Source: Carposina sasakii (Eukaryota; Arthropoda; Insecta; Lepidoptera; Carposinidae). Taken from it: a stretch of DNA of 64,000 nt. Every line of letters begins with the position of its first letter. Within the stretch, counting starts at the first letter, position 1. Below, in pieces: positions 11,595-24,400 of the stretch. The DNA is taken from positions 10,434,455-10,498,454 of the forward strand of contig CP053166.1 of assembly GCA_014607495.2 (NCBI GenBank), read 5' to 3'. Under the pieces are notes generated by a model. That model was given only the letters and a program-made list of their open reading frames with translations. It ran no database searches and was not told where the DNA came from. Made by a program: the position numbers and the translations under genes.

Positions 11595-12371
11595 GATCTT
11601 ATTGTAGCAACTACAGTCAAATATCTAATCTAGAGTCTACTTCTCTTTATTCTCAACCATGAGGAGTTGACTGCTGAACACAGGCCTCTTCCTTCTCCTC
11701 TCCTTCTTCGTCTAACTTCTTTTACAAGATTGAATTTATTCCCGTTATCTCCAAGTTTGTTGACCTCAAAAACCAAAGGCAACAAAACACCAAAGCCAAT
11801 GAAATAATCCATCTCCAGTCCACGACTAAACCAACTGTCAGTTCAAAGCAAACACTAGTCCCTCGAAAATAATAAATTCCAAACGCTCCGAAGCACCCTC
11901 GACGTTGCTGTACAACGAAATTGGCACAATTGCACCTCCGGACGGAACTGAATAAATAGATAAACCCGCTTTTTAATTATTCAAATGATGTCCTACTGCC
12001 GCAGTCGAAATCGAGCTGAAAATCTTTCATTGCGCCGGAATTTCGACTCTAGTGTTAAGGTTTAGATGCGATTTTGAGGTTTGGCGTACCAAATGGACTT
12101 ACCGGTTTCCTTTCGAGATATTAGTAGTTTATTAAGCTTTTTGAGAGTTAGCAGTTAGGAAGTAATAATGTTTTTGGACAATTTTCTCGCTAACAGAGAG
12201 CTGAAGTATGGGTATGATGGGCTTAGTTGTTTTGTCGGATTCGCCGGAAATTCTAGACTTTAATTTGAATTCAGTTTTAGGTATTTTAAGACAAACGTTT
12301 TGGTTGATTTGGTTTGACGATGTTTACTACCATTCCATATACCATATATGTCACTTATTTTATAATTTCTT
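11595..12371. other. intergenic, unassigned
   Basis: Contains a (TCTCCTTC)-rich patch at 11690-11720. Nothing else recognised. Confidence 0.35.
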
Positions 12372-12609
12372 TCCTTCCTTCCTTCTTCAGCCTATTGCAG
12401 TCCACTGCTGGACGCAGGCCTCCCCCAGGGCACGCCACAAGGCTACTGCCACAGGGGGGTTTTGCCTATAGTCACCACGCTGGGCAGGCGGGTTGGTGAC
12501 CGCAGTGTGATTTTTAGACTATGTTATCAGTACGGGAGGCGCTGATGCCCACCTCCCGGAAACCTGTAATCGTTTCGTACGATACCCACGGGCAGGCAGG
12601 GGTGGTATT
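12372..12609 (+). repeat. family A SINE-like repeat, 3' truncated
   Basis: (CTTC)n precedes CAGCCTATTGCAGTCCACTG. The copy ends in GGGCAGGCAGGGGTGGTA, without the usual CTCTGCCGGCACCACGCGG end. Confidence 0.7.
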
Positions 12610-13062
12610 TTATAATTTACTTGTTTTAAATTACTAGTAAAAAGACTGTAAATTTATCTTCATCTCTCTAGTAGGTCACCGTTGGACGCCAGTACCATAC
12701 ATATTTTGGAAAATTCTAAATTTTAGTTAAGCATTACAAACCTATAAAAACATAACCATAATGTTTTATCATTTCCGTATGTTCGTTTATGAAAGTACTC
12801 TCAAACTAATATCATAATATAAACTTTAACACAAAATTCAGGTCTTCTTCCAAGTCTTAGTATTCCTTAAAGTCACATTTACACGTTCCCTGAGTAAACA
12901 CAAATGTATTTCTTGTACGAGTCAAAGCAACTAAGGCTTGGGACATACTTAGCATCGGTACATATCCTTAAGTACAGGGTGTATCAAAAGAGGTATGCTA
13001 CGAAAATAGCTTACTTTAGAGAACCTACCTCCACACTTTGATGCGTAACCAAATATTTTATT
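12610..13062. other. intergenic, unassigned
   Basis: AT-rich DNA. GTACAGGGTGTATCAAAAG near 12974 resembles the terminal motif of families C-E, but I see no matching second end. Confidence 0.35.
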
Positions 13063-13320
13063 TCACCGCGTGGTGCCAGCAGAGTAGAATTCGTACCACA
13101 CCATGTCTGTCCGAGGGTATCGTACGAGGCGATTAAGGGTTTCCGGGAGGTGAACAGCAGCGCCTCCCGTGTTGACAACATAGTCCAAAATACAAACTGC
13201 GGTCACCAACCCGCCTGCCCAGCGTGGTGACTATGGGCAAATAACCCCCATGGCAGTCATGTGGCATGCCCTGGGGGAGGCCTACGTCCAGCAGTGGACT
13301 GCAATAGGCTGATGATGATG
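13063..13320 (-). repeat. family A SINE-like repeat, reverse, full length
   Basis: It begins CCGCGTGGTGCCAGCAGAGT and ends CAGTGGACTGCAATAGGCTG followed by (ATG)n. Confidence 0.7.
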
Positions 13321-14096
13321 ACATACCTACTAAGTGATTCCTAATAATTTTCAGGGTGTTGATGGGGCTGCCAAGGTACTGCAGTGCGTCAGGGCTATTT
13401 GCCGTTCTATTTTAGTACATAAAAGTTGATGAAAAATCTATATTTTTACAAAACGTCAAACAAGCAATGTCGGTCAAAAATCAATCCTTCCTAGCGTTAG
13501 TATGCCACTTACCTCCACACCCACTATCCAAATACAAATGTAGGTTGCCGATGTATATCATTACAAGCCGACACGCGCTTCCGGATCATGGAGGAAGAGT
13601 AAGTGGAGATGACTTTCTGTTCATCCTACTAATCTTTTTCTTATTCTTTATTGCACACACACCCAAAAAAAAAACAAGATGAAAAAAGTGCATCACTGTT
13701 ACGCACAATGGCTAGTTAATATTTACAAGAGATTTTAGTCTTGCTAGTAGTATTATAAACGCGAAAGTTTCTGAAAAAGGATATTAGAATATTTTTTTTA
13801 AAATAGCCTATACCATATCCAACGGCTGGACAACGGCCTCCCTGATTTAAGCCCATTGATTTCATTAGAATCTTTGTTTAAAAATATTTGTTTCTTCTAA
13901 TAAAATTACAGATGGGAAAGTAAATTATGTTCGTTATTATTAATTTCACGCAAATACGATCACTAACTATTTATAGGCTATATATACCTACTAATTCACG
14001 CTGACGAACTCGCACAGGTCCCCCAGAATAACGCACGTAGGCCAATCAAATTTCAGAAATTGGATACTTCTATAGCCTTGTTCCTTAATATGTAAT
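13321..14096. other. intergenic, unassigned
   Basis: CCTATACCATATCCAACGGC near 13806-13825, followed by TGGACAACGGCCTCC, resembles 21036-21070 and is probably a decayed family B-like piece. No gene. Confidence 0.35.
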
Positions 14097-14217
14097 TAAA
14101 TAAAGACGGTGTAATTTCGAGTCTCAAATTTTGTGGATAAGTTCTACAGAACTTGCAATACATTGTTAATAGGTCCATAGCATTTTGCTTAACTTACCCC
14201 TTTCATTACATCCTGTA
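14097..14217 (+). mobile_element. family E fragment (right half)
   Basis: GAGTCTCAAATTTTGTGGAT, CATAGCATTTTGCTTAACTT and TTCATTACATCCTGTA match the right part of 54427-54674. Confidence 0.5.
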
Positions 14218-14471
14218 GAATCTTCTTGTTGTACTTCCTCCATGTTCTGAATGGATCGGATGAGTGTCGACGCCGACGTTAGGAAATTAATAGTATTTCC
14301 TCTGCTCCAGGTTCGATTCCAGCTTGTGACAGGTCGAACAGAATATTCTAGATTAGATTTAGGTCTCGTTTCGGGACCTACACTAGTAAATGGGTGTCGA
14401 AATGCGGAAGGATTTCTACTATATTTTAACAGTAAATCGTCGAAGAGTACCTAAATAGGAATGTTATTGCG
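14218..14471. other. intergenic, unassigned
   Basis: Between a family E fragment and a family F element; nothing recognised. Confidence 0.3.
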
Positions 14472-14629
14472 TTTGAAACCTCGAGCACACCGGATGCGTA
14501 TGCGTGCACGTAAGCGTAGACGTACACGTACCTCTGAGTTTAATTTATGGCACTGTCACCGCTTGACGTCTATGCTTACGTGTACGCTTACGTGTACGCA
14601 CACGCATCCAGCGTACTCAAGGTTTTAAC
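14472..14629. mobile_element. family F long-TIR hairpin element, shortened
   Basis: It has the same arms as the copy at 5063 (CACACCGGATGCGTATGCG at the left, ACGCACACGCATCCAGCGTA at the right), but the middle is shortened. Confidence 0.65.
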
Positions 14630-14737
14630 AGTAAATTATACACACCGCTGTCATCATAAAGCGATCCCAAAGTCACATTTTTCATATCGGCGACAGATGT
14701 AAATGATTAATGACAAGTTGTTCTTTCTTCTTTTTAT

Positions 14738-14988
14738 TATCTTCTATACTGATCTGGGAGTGAAAAATAAAGCATAATACTACAGTTGCTTCTCTTCCCG
14801 GGCATACTGTACAAGTCCGTAGAGGGACAAGACGTAGGCGATGGGCTGACCACCTTTCACTACTAACCGAACTTGTACATCTCAATAATACTTTCAAAAT
14901 TCGTCAGAAGTGGTACCATGTGGTTCTATCGGTCCTTGGTGCTCTTCCTACCCCGTAAGGGATAAAGGCGTGATTATATATGTATGTT
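14738..14988 (-). repeat. family I SINE-like repeat, reverse, nearly full length
   Basis: CTTCTATACTGATCTGGGAG, TGCTTCTCTTCCCGGGCATA, then GGGATAAAGGCGTGATTATA: the reverse of the full copy at 60157. Confidence 0.65.
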
Positions 14989-15140
14989 AGCTTATCACCG
15001 TTGCTAGCCGTGGCATTCTCTCGAGTGATAAGTTATAATATCGCCAGAGAGAATGCTTGAGTTCTTTGGTCGACTCCTACAACATGCTCGGAAGGGGATG
15101 CAGCTGATATATTCTAGTGAAGCCCTGCATCAGCACAGTA
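14989..15140 (+). repeat. family H fragment with a local inversion
   Basis: It ends in GGATGCAGCTGATATATTCT followed by AGTGAAGCCCTGCATCAGCA, as the full copy does. Upstream, CATTCTCTCGAGTGATAAG and CGCCAGAGAGAATG form an inverted pair not seen in the full copy. Confidence 0.55.
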
Positions 15141-15248
15141 AATGAAGATGTTATAATAGTTGTTAATTACAAATATGCAAATAAGAATGACGTAGGCAAC
15201 AGCTAGTTAAGGTCTACATTGAAATAGGTAATCTATATCTTCTTCTAT

Positions 15249-15466
15249 TCTATACACATAATAAAATTGCAACGGATCGATGTTTGTACAGGCTAATCTC
15301 AGAAACGGCTGAACCGATTTCGATGCAGTTTACAGGAATATGTTGTGACGGGTCCCACTTAACATATATACTACTTTTTATCCCGGGAAAATATTTTTAT
15401 CCCGGATAATATTGACCTTTAAATTTTTCTGCAGTACACGCGGACGAGTCATGGGCGTCCACTAGT
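15249..15466 (+). mobile_element. family K Helitron-like element, GGGCGTCCACTAGT-ended subtype
   Basis: It starts TCTATACACATAATAAAAT, has AGAAACGGCTGAACCGATTT, TTTTATCCCGGGAAAATATT and ends ATGGGCGTCCACTAGT. Confidence 0.6.
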
Positions 15467-16447
15467 GTTGAATACATTAGAAACTTCCTTACGGTAGTCT
15501 CTTGACCACATAGTTTTGAATCCGAAATCCACATCCTTCCAAACATAACCTCTTCAAACATTGGCTATACTTTAACTTCTGAAAGCGCTACATACTCTGC
15601 CAATATTGTCCGCTTTGGCGAGCATACGCCGGACTCAAGTCCGGCAGGATGTCCGGATGTTTCTTACCATCCGGATCATAAAGGAAGAGCAATAGGAGGA
15701 GGCCTAACAATGTTATTCAGAGATTAATAACCCTATAGTGAGAGTACCTCAACCTTATAGAAAATAGTGTCGTCTTTACGTTGTTAAAAAGGTTTCGTGC
15801 GCCTTTCAGTCAAACTGCGTAGGTCGTTTCAATCCCAGTAACCGAGCCCGTAGCATTCGTTTCATTTAAAGATTTTAGAGACAAATTTTACAATGGTCTT
15901 TATAGCCTATATGAAGAATGAAGTTAGTTAAGTTTTAAAGAAAGACACCACCAAATATCATTAAATATATCATTTCGTTCAGGTAAACTATCTGGCCATT
16001 GGAATATATAATAAAAGTAAGTAGTTGTATCCAAGGAAAGCTGACAAAAAAACAAAATAAAATGCCAAAATCGCGTAAAATATGGATGCAATAAGAGCAG
16101 AAAGATGACGAGTGTAGTCGTTGCACTATTGAAAGGAAACTTACACCATTTTTGTAGGTAATTTAGTACTACCTGTTAGCCATACTGTGCGTAGGTACAT
16201 TAACGAGTGTTATGTAGTTCTATAGGTACACTTTGTTTATTGGATATCTGCCTCGTTCTTCCTTCACAATCCGGACGTTGGGATCTCTCCGGGTTCGTCC
16301 CCGGATGCGATGGCTATCGTTGTGCAGTTTGTTTAGTTGGCCAGGTGCTTGCAGCTCCAATTGATTTTAGGGAAACGCAGTACTTATTCTACTCGTAGTA
16401 GTGACTGGATAACATTAAATTCTTAAGATTATTTAAATCTCTGACCG
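15467..16447. other. intergenic, unassigned
   Basis: Contains a short perfect hairpin, GCCGGACTCAAGTCCGGC, at 15628-15645 and no recognised gene or repeat. Confidence 0.35.
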
Positions 16448-16520
16448 GTCGGAGTAGAGGTTGTTGGGCGAGGCCTATGTCCAACAGTGGACTTCCCGAG
16501 GCTGTAAATGATGATGATGA
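16448..16520 (-). repeat. family B fragment, reverse
   Basis: It carries GGCCTATGTCCAACAGTGGA, the reverse of the family B head, followed by (ATG)n, equivalent to the CATCATCAT run before the copy at 140. Confidence 0.6.
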
Positions 16521-16721
16521 TTTTATCTCAATTTTTTCATAATAAAATAATCACTGATACCTTCCCTGCTCCTTAAAAAAGATGAAGCTGTTTACAAATA
16601 GGTTATTTATACTATAAATCGTAGATTTAATTTGCTATTTCGTTGAACTATTAAGTTTTCAGTCGATCAAGTTTAAATTCCCATATTTGCTGATATTAAA
16701 TGTACTTATATCATAAAAACT

Positions 16722-16912
16722 TACACACGCCTGTGTTTCCAAGAATGGGGTAGCCAGAACTGCAGAGTCGTAAAGGAGGTCCCACTGTCACGTTGAACGA
16801 AGCGGGGTCAGACGTTTAAAATCAGTGACAAGTGAATTTAACTAAATTGCTTACGACATGCACGGAAGGAGATGCAGCTGATGTATTCTAGTGAAGCCCC
16901 GCATTAGCACTG
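16722..16912 (+). repeat. family H SINE-like repeat, slightly shortened
   Basis: Head ACACGCCTGTGTTTCCAAGA with AATGGGGTAGCCAGAACTGC; tail GATGCAGCTGATGTATTCTA then GTGAAGCCCCGCATTAGCAC. Confidence 0.62.
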
Positions 16913-16924
16913 AAAAATATCATC

Positions 16925-16990
16925 CTCATCGTCAGCCTATTACAGTCCACTGCTGGACGTAGGCCTACCCCAGAGCATGATACAAGAATC
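16925..16990 (+). repeat. family A fragment (head only)
   Basis: CAGCCTATTACAGTCCACTG then GGACGTAGGCCTACCCCAGA, about 65 bp; the remainder is missing. Confidence 0.6.
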
Positions 16991-17062
16991 GATCTCCCTT
17001 TCTTGCTATTCAGTCACTACCAGCTGCACCTTTTAAGACTCACAAATAGTATAATATAGGTA

Positions 17063-17321
17063 CTTCTTCTTCTTCAGCCTATTGCAGTCCACTGGACGTA
17101 GGCCTCCCCCAGGGCACGCCACAAGGCTACTGCCACAGGGGGGTTTTGCCCATAGTCACCACGCTGGGCAGGCGGGTTGGTGACCGTAGTATGATTTTCG
17201 GACTATATTGTCAGTACGGGAGGCGCTGCTGCCCACCTCCCGGAAACCCCTTAATCGCCTCGTACGATACCTACGGGCAGGCAGGGGTGGTACAAACTCT
17301 ACTCTGCCGGCACCACGCGGC
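17063..17321 (+). repeat. family A SINE-like repeat, full length
   Basis: A (CTT)n run, CAGCCTATTGCAGTCCACTG, GCCCATAGTCACCACGCTGG, then GCCGGCACCACGCGGC at the end. About 255 bp, useful as the window's reference copy. Confidence 0.72.
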
Positions 17322-18363
17322 GCGTATACTATTTTATATATATAGGTACTATATTATTTAAACTTATTTATTGAGATATAATTGTAGGTTGGTTCGGTAT
17401 TATTAATGACCATTACGTGATGACACCGTTAATACTATTTTGGGCCTAACATTATTTTAATCTACAATAATCAAGGGACAATGTTACCCTTATAACGTGT
17501 TGCTATTGTATTTAAAATGGCTGCCCTGATCTCGACATAGATATGTCCTCTTATTTATTACACGTGCGTGATTATTGTGTATTTAGCTACTATTACCTTA
17601 TTTGTACGAAATAGGTCAGATGCTGATAATTATGTAAATAGTTACGTATATAAAATCTCGTCTATCCTCAAAGAAGGGCAGTGGTGCACAAATTATAAAG
17701 ATATACAAAAGCATAATCATGAACAACTTTTAAAGCAGGATTTTTTCGATTTTGGAAGCAAAACGTTGTATTACTTTTCCACTGTAGATACCTAAAGAAA
17801 TAAGAAATCATAAGACCAACGTAGAAAACTATATGCGTGTGTCTGTTAGGCCTTACAATCGTCATCAAGTCTTGTCAAGAAGGTTTGGCGAGACTTGATG
17901 ACATCAGATCTAGAGGGCGAGAAACATAATTCGGGTTTTCTCGAGGCTTCTCGGCGTAAGTCTTGTATAACCAGCATATAATGCCTATAAGAGTACATTT
18001 GATGGTCAATGTTTTAATAAATATATTAAGGAATATATTATTTATTTTATTTGTTGCTAGCGGACGCCCAATATTTCGTCCACGTCATCTCCCCATTTTT
18101 CCTATTTCCGTAGAAATTTTTTCTATCCTTTCTTATCGGAATGGTAGCCTGCATCATACAAAGAACATGCCCTTCAAGTTTCAGGTTTCTAATATCAGCA
18201 GTTTAGATGGTGCATTGATCCATCAGTCATTGTGCTTATCTTGATAAAGTTGTGTTTACCCTTCGTTGTCAAGCCCTTCCCTTTGTCTATTCCATACAGA
18301 GGACTCAACATCTAAAACAATCAAACCTTTTCTGATATTAACCATTTATTTCTTTGTCCACAG
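17322..18363. other. sequence just upstream of the first recognised exon
   Basis: No repeat recognised. A 12-bp inverted pair (GTCATCAAGTCT at 17861-17872, AGACTTGATGAC at 17891-17902) is present. I looked here for a signal-peptide exon ending in a phase 1 donor and found none convincing. Confidence 0.35.
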
Positions 18364-18496
18364 TACCAATAAGCCAGGTGGTGGCAGTGGCGGGGGAGCC
18401 GGTGTACCTCCCGTGTGACATCTCCACGCAGGACGAGATCGACGCGGTGCTTCTGGTGCTCTGGTATCGGGAGGATTTGGGGACTCCCATTTATAG
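18364..18496 (+). CDS. Sidestep-family exon: first half of Ig1
   Basis: The exon follows an AG at 18362-18363 and ends before GTTAGT at 18497. It enters in phase 1 (two bases complete a codon begun upstream) and leaves in phase 2. It encodes residues 1-44 with YLPCDI (Cys18), LVLWYR (Trp34) and GTPIY. These are the B and C strands of an Ig V-type domain and match the family's N-terminal domain. No signal peptide is encoded here, so an upstream exon must supply it. A family A SINE starts about 20 bp after the donor. Confidence 0.92.
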
Positions 18497-21400
18497 GTTA
18501 GTGTTTAATATTATTACCGTCTTCAGCCTATTTCAGTCCACTGCTGGACGTAGGCTTTCCCCTGAGTACGCCATAAAGCTACTGCCATAGGATGGTTTTT
18601 GCCCATAGTCATCACGATAGGCAGGCGGCTGACCGCAGTCTGATTTTTGGACTATGTTGTCAGCACGGGAGGCGCTGCTGCCCACCTTCCCTTAATCACC
18701 TAGTACGATACCCACGGGCAGGCATGGGGTGGTACAAACTCTACTCTGCCGGCACCACGCGGCTACTGGTACTAGTACATGCAGTTAATAGGCCTATTAT
18801 TATACAGGTGATTTTTGATCGTCAACGTTCCTGAAAACTACGGAATCTCCTCATCATCACGATCACTTTTCTCCATAGAAGCATACTTGGGAAGTATCTG
18901 CTTTCCAAAATATTAGGGTCCAAAGTTGAGTAAATAGACTGCATTTTTCTGCATAAATGTGTAGCAAGATTTTTTCACGAGAAATAATTAATATCTGTCT
19001 ATGAAAAAACTAGCATAAACACTGGACACTATAAATTTCGCCCGATCAAGAAATTAAAAAAAAAATCAAAAACATTTACATTATTTCGAAGTATTTTTTT
19101 TTGCATAAACTTACTTTATTTGATGTATAGAGTACGTGCCCTTCGTTAAGTTGGCAACGAAATATCACCCTGTATTAATAACCTATCTGCTATATAACCT
19201 ATTTGCTGTCTCTATCTTCATAAAGTTTTAGAGTAACACATCTTTATCCTTTAGATATCTGACTTTTGGAAAAATCGGCTCTTACTTGTATATTATGTCC
19301 TGAATTAAAACACTAAGCTCAAAACCGAGTGGGATGGCAAAGACCTGTCTTCTGCATTTCCGCCACAACCTATTAAACAGGTGAAAATAACCAAAAACTT
19401 AAAAATATATCCATATAAGTAGAATCGATCTTCAAATTGCGACTATATATTTTTTTTGTTACATTCTGTATGTACTACATTTACCATTAGTACATCTTAC
19501 GTCTTATCATGCCTCATTTAAGATTAACTCAAAGTGCAACTACAATTTTCTCATTAAGGATTCTGCCCACTTATCGTAGTATATCGTAATAAAAACGTGT
19601 CAGGCAAATCGTATTTCATATATGGGGCGTAGTATCAGTCAAGCCATCCGTTGTAAATTTCATAAAAATCATTTCTATTTTCGTGCCAAAATTTTTGTCG
19701 AAACATGTCTCTGATCTAATAATGTAATAATAACTTTATGGACCATATTTTGAGCAAATAAATAATCATTTTTATTTGAAAAAAATCATAAACCACGCGA
19801 TGTGTTTCGATAGCTATTTTAACTTTTTAAAATAATTTCTATAGGATGTATTAAAATAAAGTATATAAAAAATGTTATTTTTTGCATTTGTCGGAATGGT
19901 TACGGTCATAGTACGATACGGTACAGTGGACAGACTCCTTTATACCCAAGAGCTAAGCCCTACACATTTCTTGCTTAATTTTTATAAAACCTGGAATTAT
20001 TCCAAAAGTTTCCACTCGACAGTTAGCGATGTCGAGATGCTGAGTGTATTTTTAATTATTTTAGCAAACATAAGTAAAAACGTTAATTAATGGCGCACTC
20101 CAATTTCTGTGTTTTAAGTACGTAACAAAGATGTTTTGTAATTTTATCTTTGTGTTTTGGTGACAGAGTTTTAAATATAATTGGGATATCACTGTAATTA
20201 TCGTACTTTTTTAACTCTTTGAATTGACAACGGAAATGTTTTCGGAAACATACGGAAACGTCTGGCTTCCAAACGTTACTAACAACAACTTTCAAAACCC
20301 CTCATACAACTAATTCTTTGGCAAACTCTAACCAATATCTTTTCCGCAGCGTCGACGCTCGAGAACGCGATTTCGGCGTCGCCGAGCGGTGGTCCGATGA
20401 GAGCGTATTCGCGTCGCGAGCCTACTTCCTCCCGGAGCGGAGACCAGCTGAGCTTGGAGTTGACAGGGTCAAGGCATCAGACCAGGGCATGTACAGATGT
20501 CGAGTCGACTTCAAGCAAGCGCAGACTAGGAACTCTAAGGTCAACTTGACTGTCATCGGTAAGTACTGTATTTGGTATAAAGGTGCTTATTTTACTACAT
20601 TAGAGCACGTAAGACGATTATATTACGAATTGCCAAAAAACCCAATTTTCATATAGAAAATACCCAAGTGGGTAGAAAATTTGATCTACCTACGCACACT
20701 CACTAGGTACCTCTCACGTTCAAATGCGATAAGCATACAACAAAATGGAACAAAATAATAGATATGAGAAAGAATATAACTTTTTGCTTATGGATCTTAT
20801 GGATGAACTATACTGGGAATAAAACAATACCAAATACCTTTAGTGAAAATCAAACCGACGAACTCTTGGCTTAGTCAGCAAAAAGAAAAGTTCTCTTTAT
20901 ATTTGAAAGTAAGATACCGAGGAGCTGTATGTATGCAACTCTCTAGGCATTACCATGCAACGGGACGACTTATTAGGCAGACTGTACATCAGACTTACTT
21001 TACAATTTCACCGTTAAATTGTTTTTTTTTTTATGGCCTAAACCATATGGACATGGGCCTCCCCGGATTGAGCCTACACTTGTCTTGTTCCCGCTTGGCT
21101 TACTCTTTTTTTCGTATATTGGCAACTCCGTAAACGAGAAATTGTAAAATTTTGTTCGTTAAAAATCATTTTAACACGAACAAATTGTAATTATATATAC
21201 TTAATGTTGAAAAGGCAGATACGTGATTTTTTTTTCTGAGATTTTTTAACGATGTAATTTTATTTAGAAGACTTATGAAATAATGTTTTCTGCGCAACAG
21301 AAACTTTAGAAAATTAACAAAGAGCATATTCTATTTTCTCTATATTTTCGAGACGTATATTAAGTATTATTCTCAAGAATCGAGATTGCATATAATTTCT

Positions 21401-24400
21401 ACGTATATAATAAACCATTATAATATTCAGAGTTGCATATTTGGCTTCAGTTCAAATTTTATTTCATATTATAAAATGTAAATGTTTTGTATCAGTTTTA
21501 GAAATAAATTCAGATTTTATATTATACTAGTGGACGCCCGCGACTTCGTCCGCGTAGACTGCAGAAAAACCAAAATTTCGAAATTATCTGGAATTAGTTG
21601 GTCTTTTAAAATTAAGAAATCCCATACAAACTTTCAACCTCTATTTCAACCCCTTCATCCCTTTTTTTCGAAATAAAAAGTAGCCTATGTTCTGTCTCAG
21701 GGTCTAAAGATTGTCTGTACCAAATTTCATCAAAATCGGTTGCGAGGTTTAAGCGGGAAAGCGTAACAGACAGACAGAGTTACTTTCGCATTTATAATAC
21801 TAGCAGCCGCCCACGACTTCGTCCGCGTGAGGGGGCGTTGTACCCGTCTATTTCAACCCCTTCATCCCTTTTTTTCGAAATAAAAAGTAGCCTATGTTCT
21901 GTCTCAGGGTCTAAAGATTGTCTGTACCAAATTTCATCAAAATCGGTTGCGAGGTTTAAGCGGGAAAGCGTAACAGACAGACAGACAGACAGACAGAGTT
22001 ACTTTCGCATTTATAATATTAGTTGGGATAGTCAAATTATTTGCATCAAATTGCACCAGATTTCAAATCAAATCAAATCAAAATAAATTTTTGATTCCGG
22101 GGAAATTTTAACTTATGTCAATAACACATGTTGCCTTAAATTTCATGTAAAAAGAAATTTATACACCTACTGATATCAAGCTGTCAACCACAATGTAATT
22201 TAACCTAAATGAATTTTGAAATTCTCAGGAACTTAAATAATGCAAATAAATAGCATAATTTTATCAATTCAGATTAAGAACGGGAATATTATTTATGACT
22301 ATTTTATTATTTTCATGAATAATTCCAGTGAAACACTCCTTTATGTAGCACTACAAAGTCGCATGACTCTTGGGCTTGCACAAAGCAGTGTTTTATTGCA
22401 TATATTTCGATGCTGGAAAATTTGGTTGAAAATAATCTATAATAAAATTATTATATTTTTGATACAGGGGCTCTTAGTTAAACAATTACCTATCATATAA
22501 CCAATAAAGGCTTTGTAACAGCCAATTGCAGTAACCGACCTTCAGAGATTTTTTGCATAAATTATCTCAGATTTATTCATCATTTTGTAAATTTTTGGAT
22601 TAAAATATTTAAGATTAATTTTGATGTAACTTAAGAGTTCAAGATTAAGTATTGGCCCTCAATTGGACTATAGGCTAAAATAGTATGTCAGTCAGGTGCC
22701 ATTAAAAACTTATAAAATGTAAATATTCTTTGAGCTATAGTGTTCTGAAAAGAACATTCATTTTTGAACAATTCTATAAATTTTGATATTGTCATCGCCA
22801 CCACTTTTACATTTTATCCTATTATTTACTTAATTTTATCTATTTAATTTTCTTTTTGGCTGTAAAATACTCAGATAGAATAGGTTTCAGATTAATAATA
22901 ATCCAGATTCTCAAAACAAATTACTTACCTATTAAAAGAATATTTCTAATTTATCAGCACGCAAGTGTAATATAAAGGTAGCATCAGAATGCATGGAAGG
23001 TGCCGTACGTACAAAGGCCATATACTTGGCAAGCCTCGGTGTGCAAGTCAGCGCGATGTGCACTCCGCTTTATAATGGTATTTATGTTTCAACCAGGTCA
23101 CATACAATAGTTGCAGATAACAATAAAACGTAGATATAAAGTCAATATCGTTGGTGTTATGTATTAATTAATAAGATAATAATAAATGCATTCAAGTAAA
23201 TAATTTCAATGCTTGATTTCGACTCATGAATTTATTCAAATTCAAATTCAAAATCATTTATTCGACATGAAAGCATTAACAACTTGTTTGTCGATTGTCT
23301 AATAATATGTTACTACAAAGAAAAAAGGAGGTGAATTTAAACAACCAAAAAAAAAAAAACGCAAAGTTTTTGCTTTGGCAATGGTCACCACCCCAAGATG
23401 CGATTTGTTACGGTCTGTCAGGCATAAGTTAGCGATTCGGGGCTTAATAGCCACAAACGTGGAGCTAATAAGAGTTAAGGTCGCCTAAAGACGAAAGTAT
23501 TAAGTTATCTATAAAGTTCTATTCTTTACAATGAAAAAAAACGTAAACAGTCAGAGATATCGTTTGTAGTAGAAATCAATCAAAATGAATCCCAAGATAG
23601 TATGAAAGTAGGTTTGATATTTTTTGAAGAAGTCTTTTTATATTTACTTAATATTTGTAGGATATTATTATTTTAACGTTTTTTAATTCCCAATAGTTCC
23701 TCCAAGCAAAATGGTGATAGTGGATGACAAAGGGGACGTGAAGCAGGCCATTGTCGGCCCTTACATTGAAGGAGACTCCTTTACACTCAAATGTGACGTC
23801 ACCGGAGGTAAGGAAAAATCGTCATTGCCTTTATTAGGCAGTCTTTCCACTACTTCGTTGTTACTTTGCTATAGACGCGTTTGGTATCTACCAATCAAAT
23901 TCATTGATATCATGTACCAATCAATATGGTTGGTGGATATTACACGCATCCCTTGAAACATTGTGTAGCACATCTCTGTTAAAGATTCCTTTTTGTGCAC
24001 TACTCGTAAATAGCACAAAAATCGCTTTTCGCATTGTCTGTAGATAACTTACATTATTATTACAAAACTGCATCTTAAGTTATACATAGATACATACTTA
24101 TAATCACGCCTTTATCCCTTGCGGGTTAGGCAAAGCACCAAGGGCCGATAGAACCACATGGTGCCACTTCTGACCAATTTTGAGGGTATAGTTGAGATGT
24201 ACAAGTTCTTAAGTTATACAATGTTAAAAATGACATTTGACAGCAGTATGCAATATCAATTAAATTTAGGCTATGCTTAGCTTTAACTATGTTTATTCTG
24301 TAATAACACGGTATTTTCCTAATTAAGACCCAGAAATGGAAAAGGAACCTTTGATGTATTTTTATTCGAAAAAAATCTATCATGTACGCAATCGAAAAAA

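Larger units (their letters stand above)
18497..20349 (+). other. intron 1 (1853 bp)
   Basis: GT..AG intron. It holds a family A SINE right after the donor, a reverse family C TIR element, then about 1.1 kb of AT-rich sequence with no recognised element. Confidence 0.85.
20559..23696 (+). other. intron 2 (3138 bp)
   Basis: GT..AG intron. It holds two head-to-tail Helitron-like copies at 21535-22022, a CAAAT-type simple repeat near 22057, and a common lepidopteran-looking dispersed repeat near 23230-23475 with an AAATTCAAATTCAAAATCA head. The rest is AT-rich and unassigned. Confidence 0.85.

Noticed and set aside
17568..17795. 75-codon frame about 570 bp upstream of the first recognised exon
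   Set aside because: Considered as the missing signal-peptide exon. The frame starts at GTG without an ATG and I find no phase 1 donor placing a signal peptide before Ig1.
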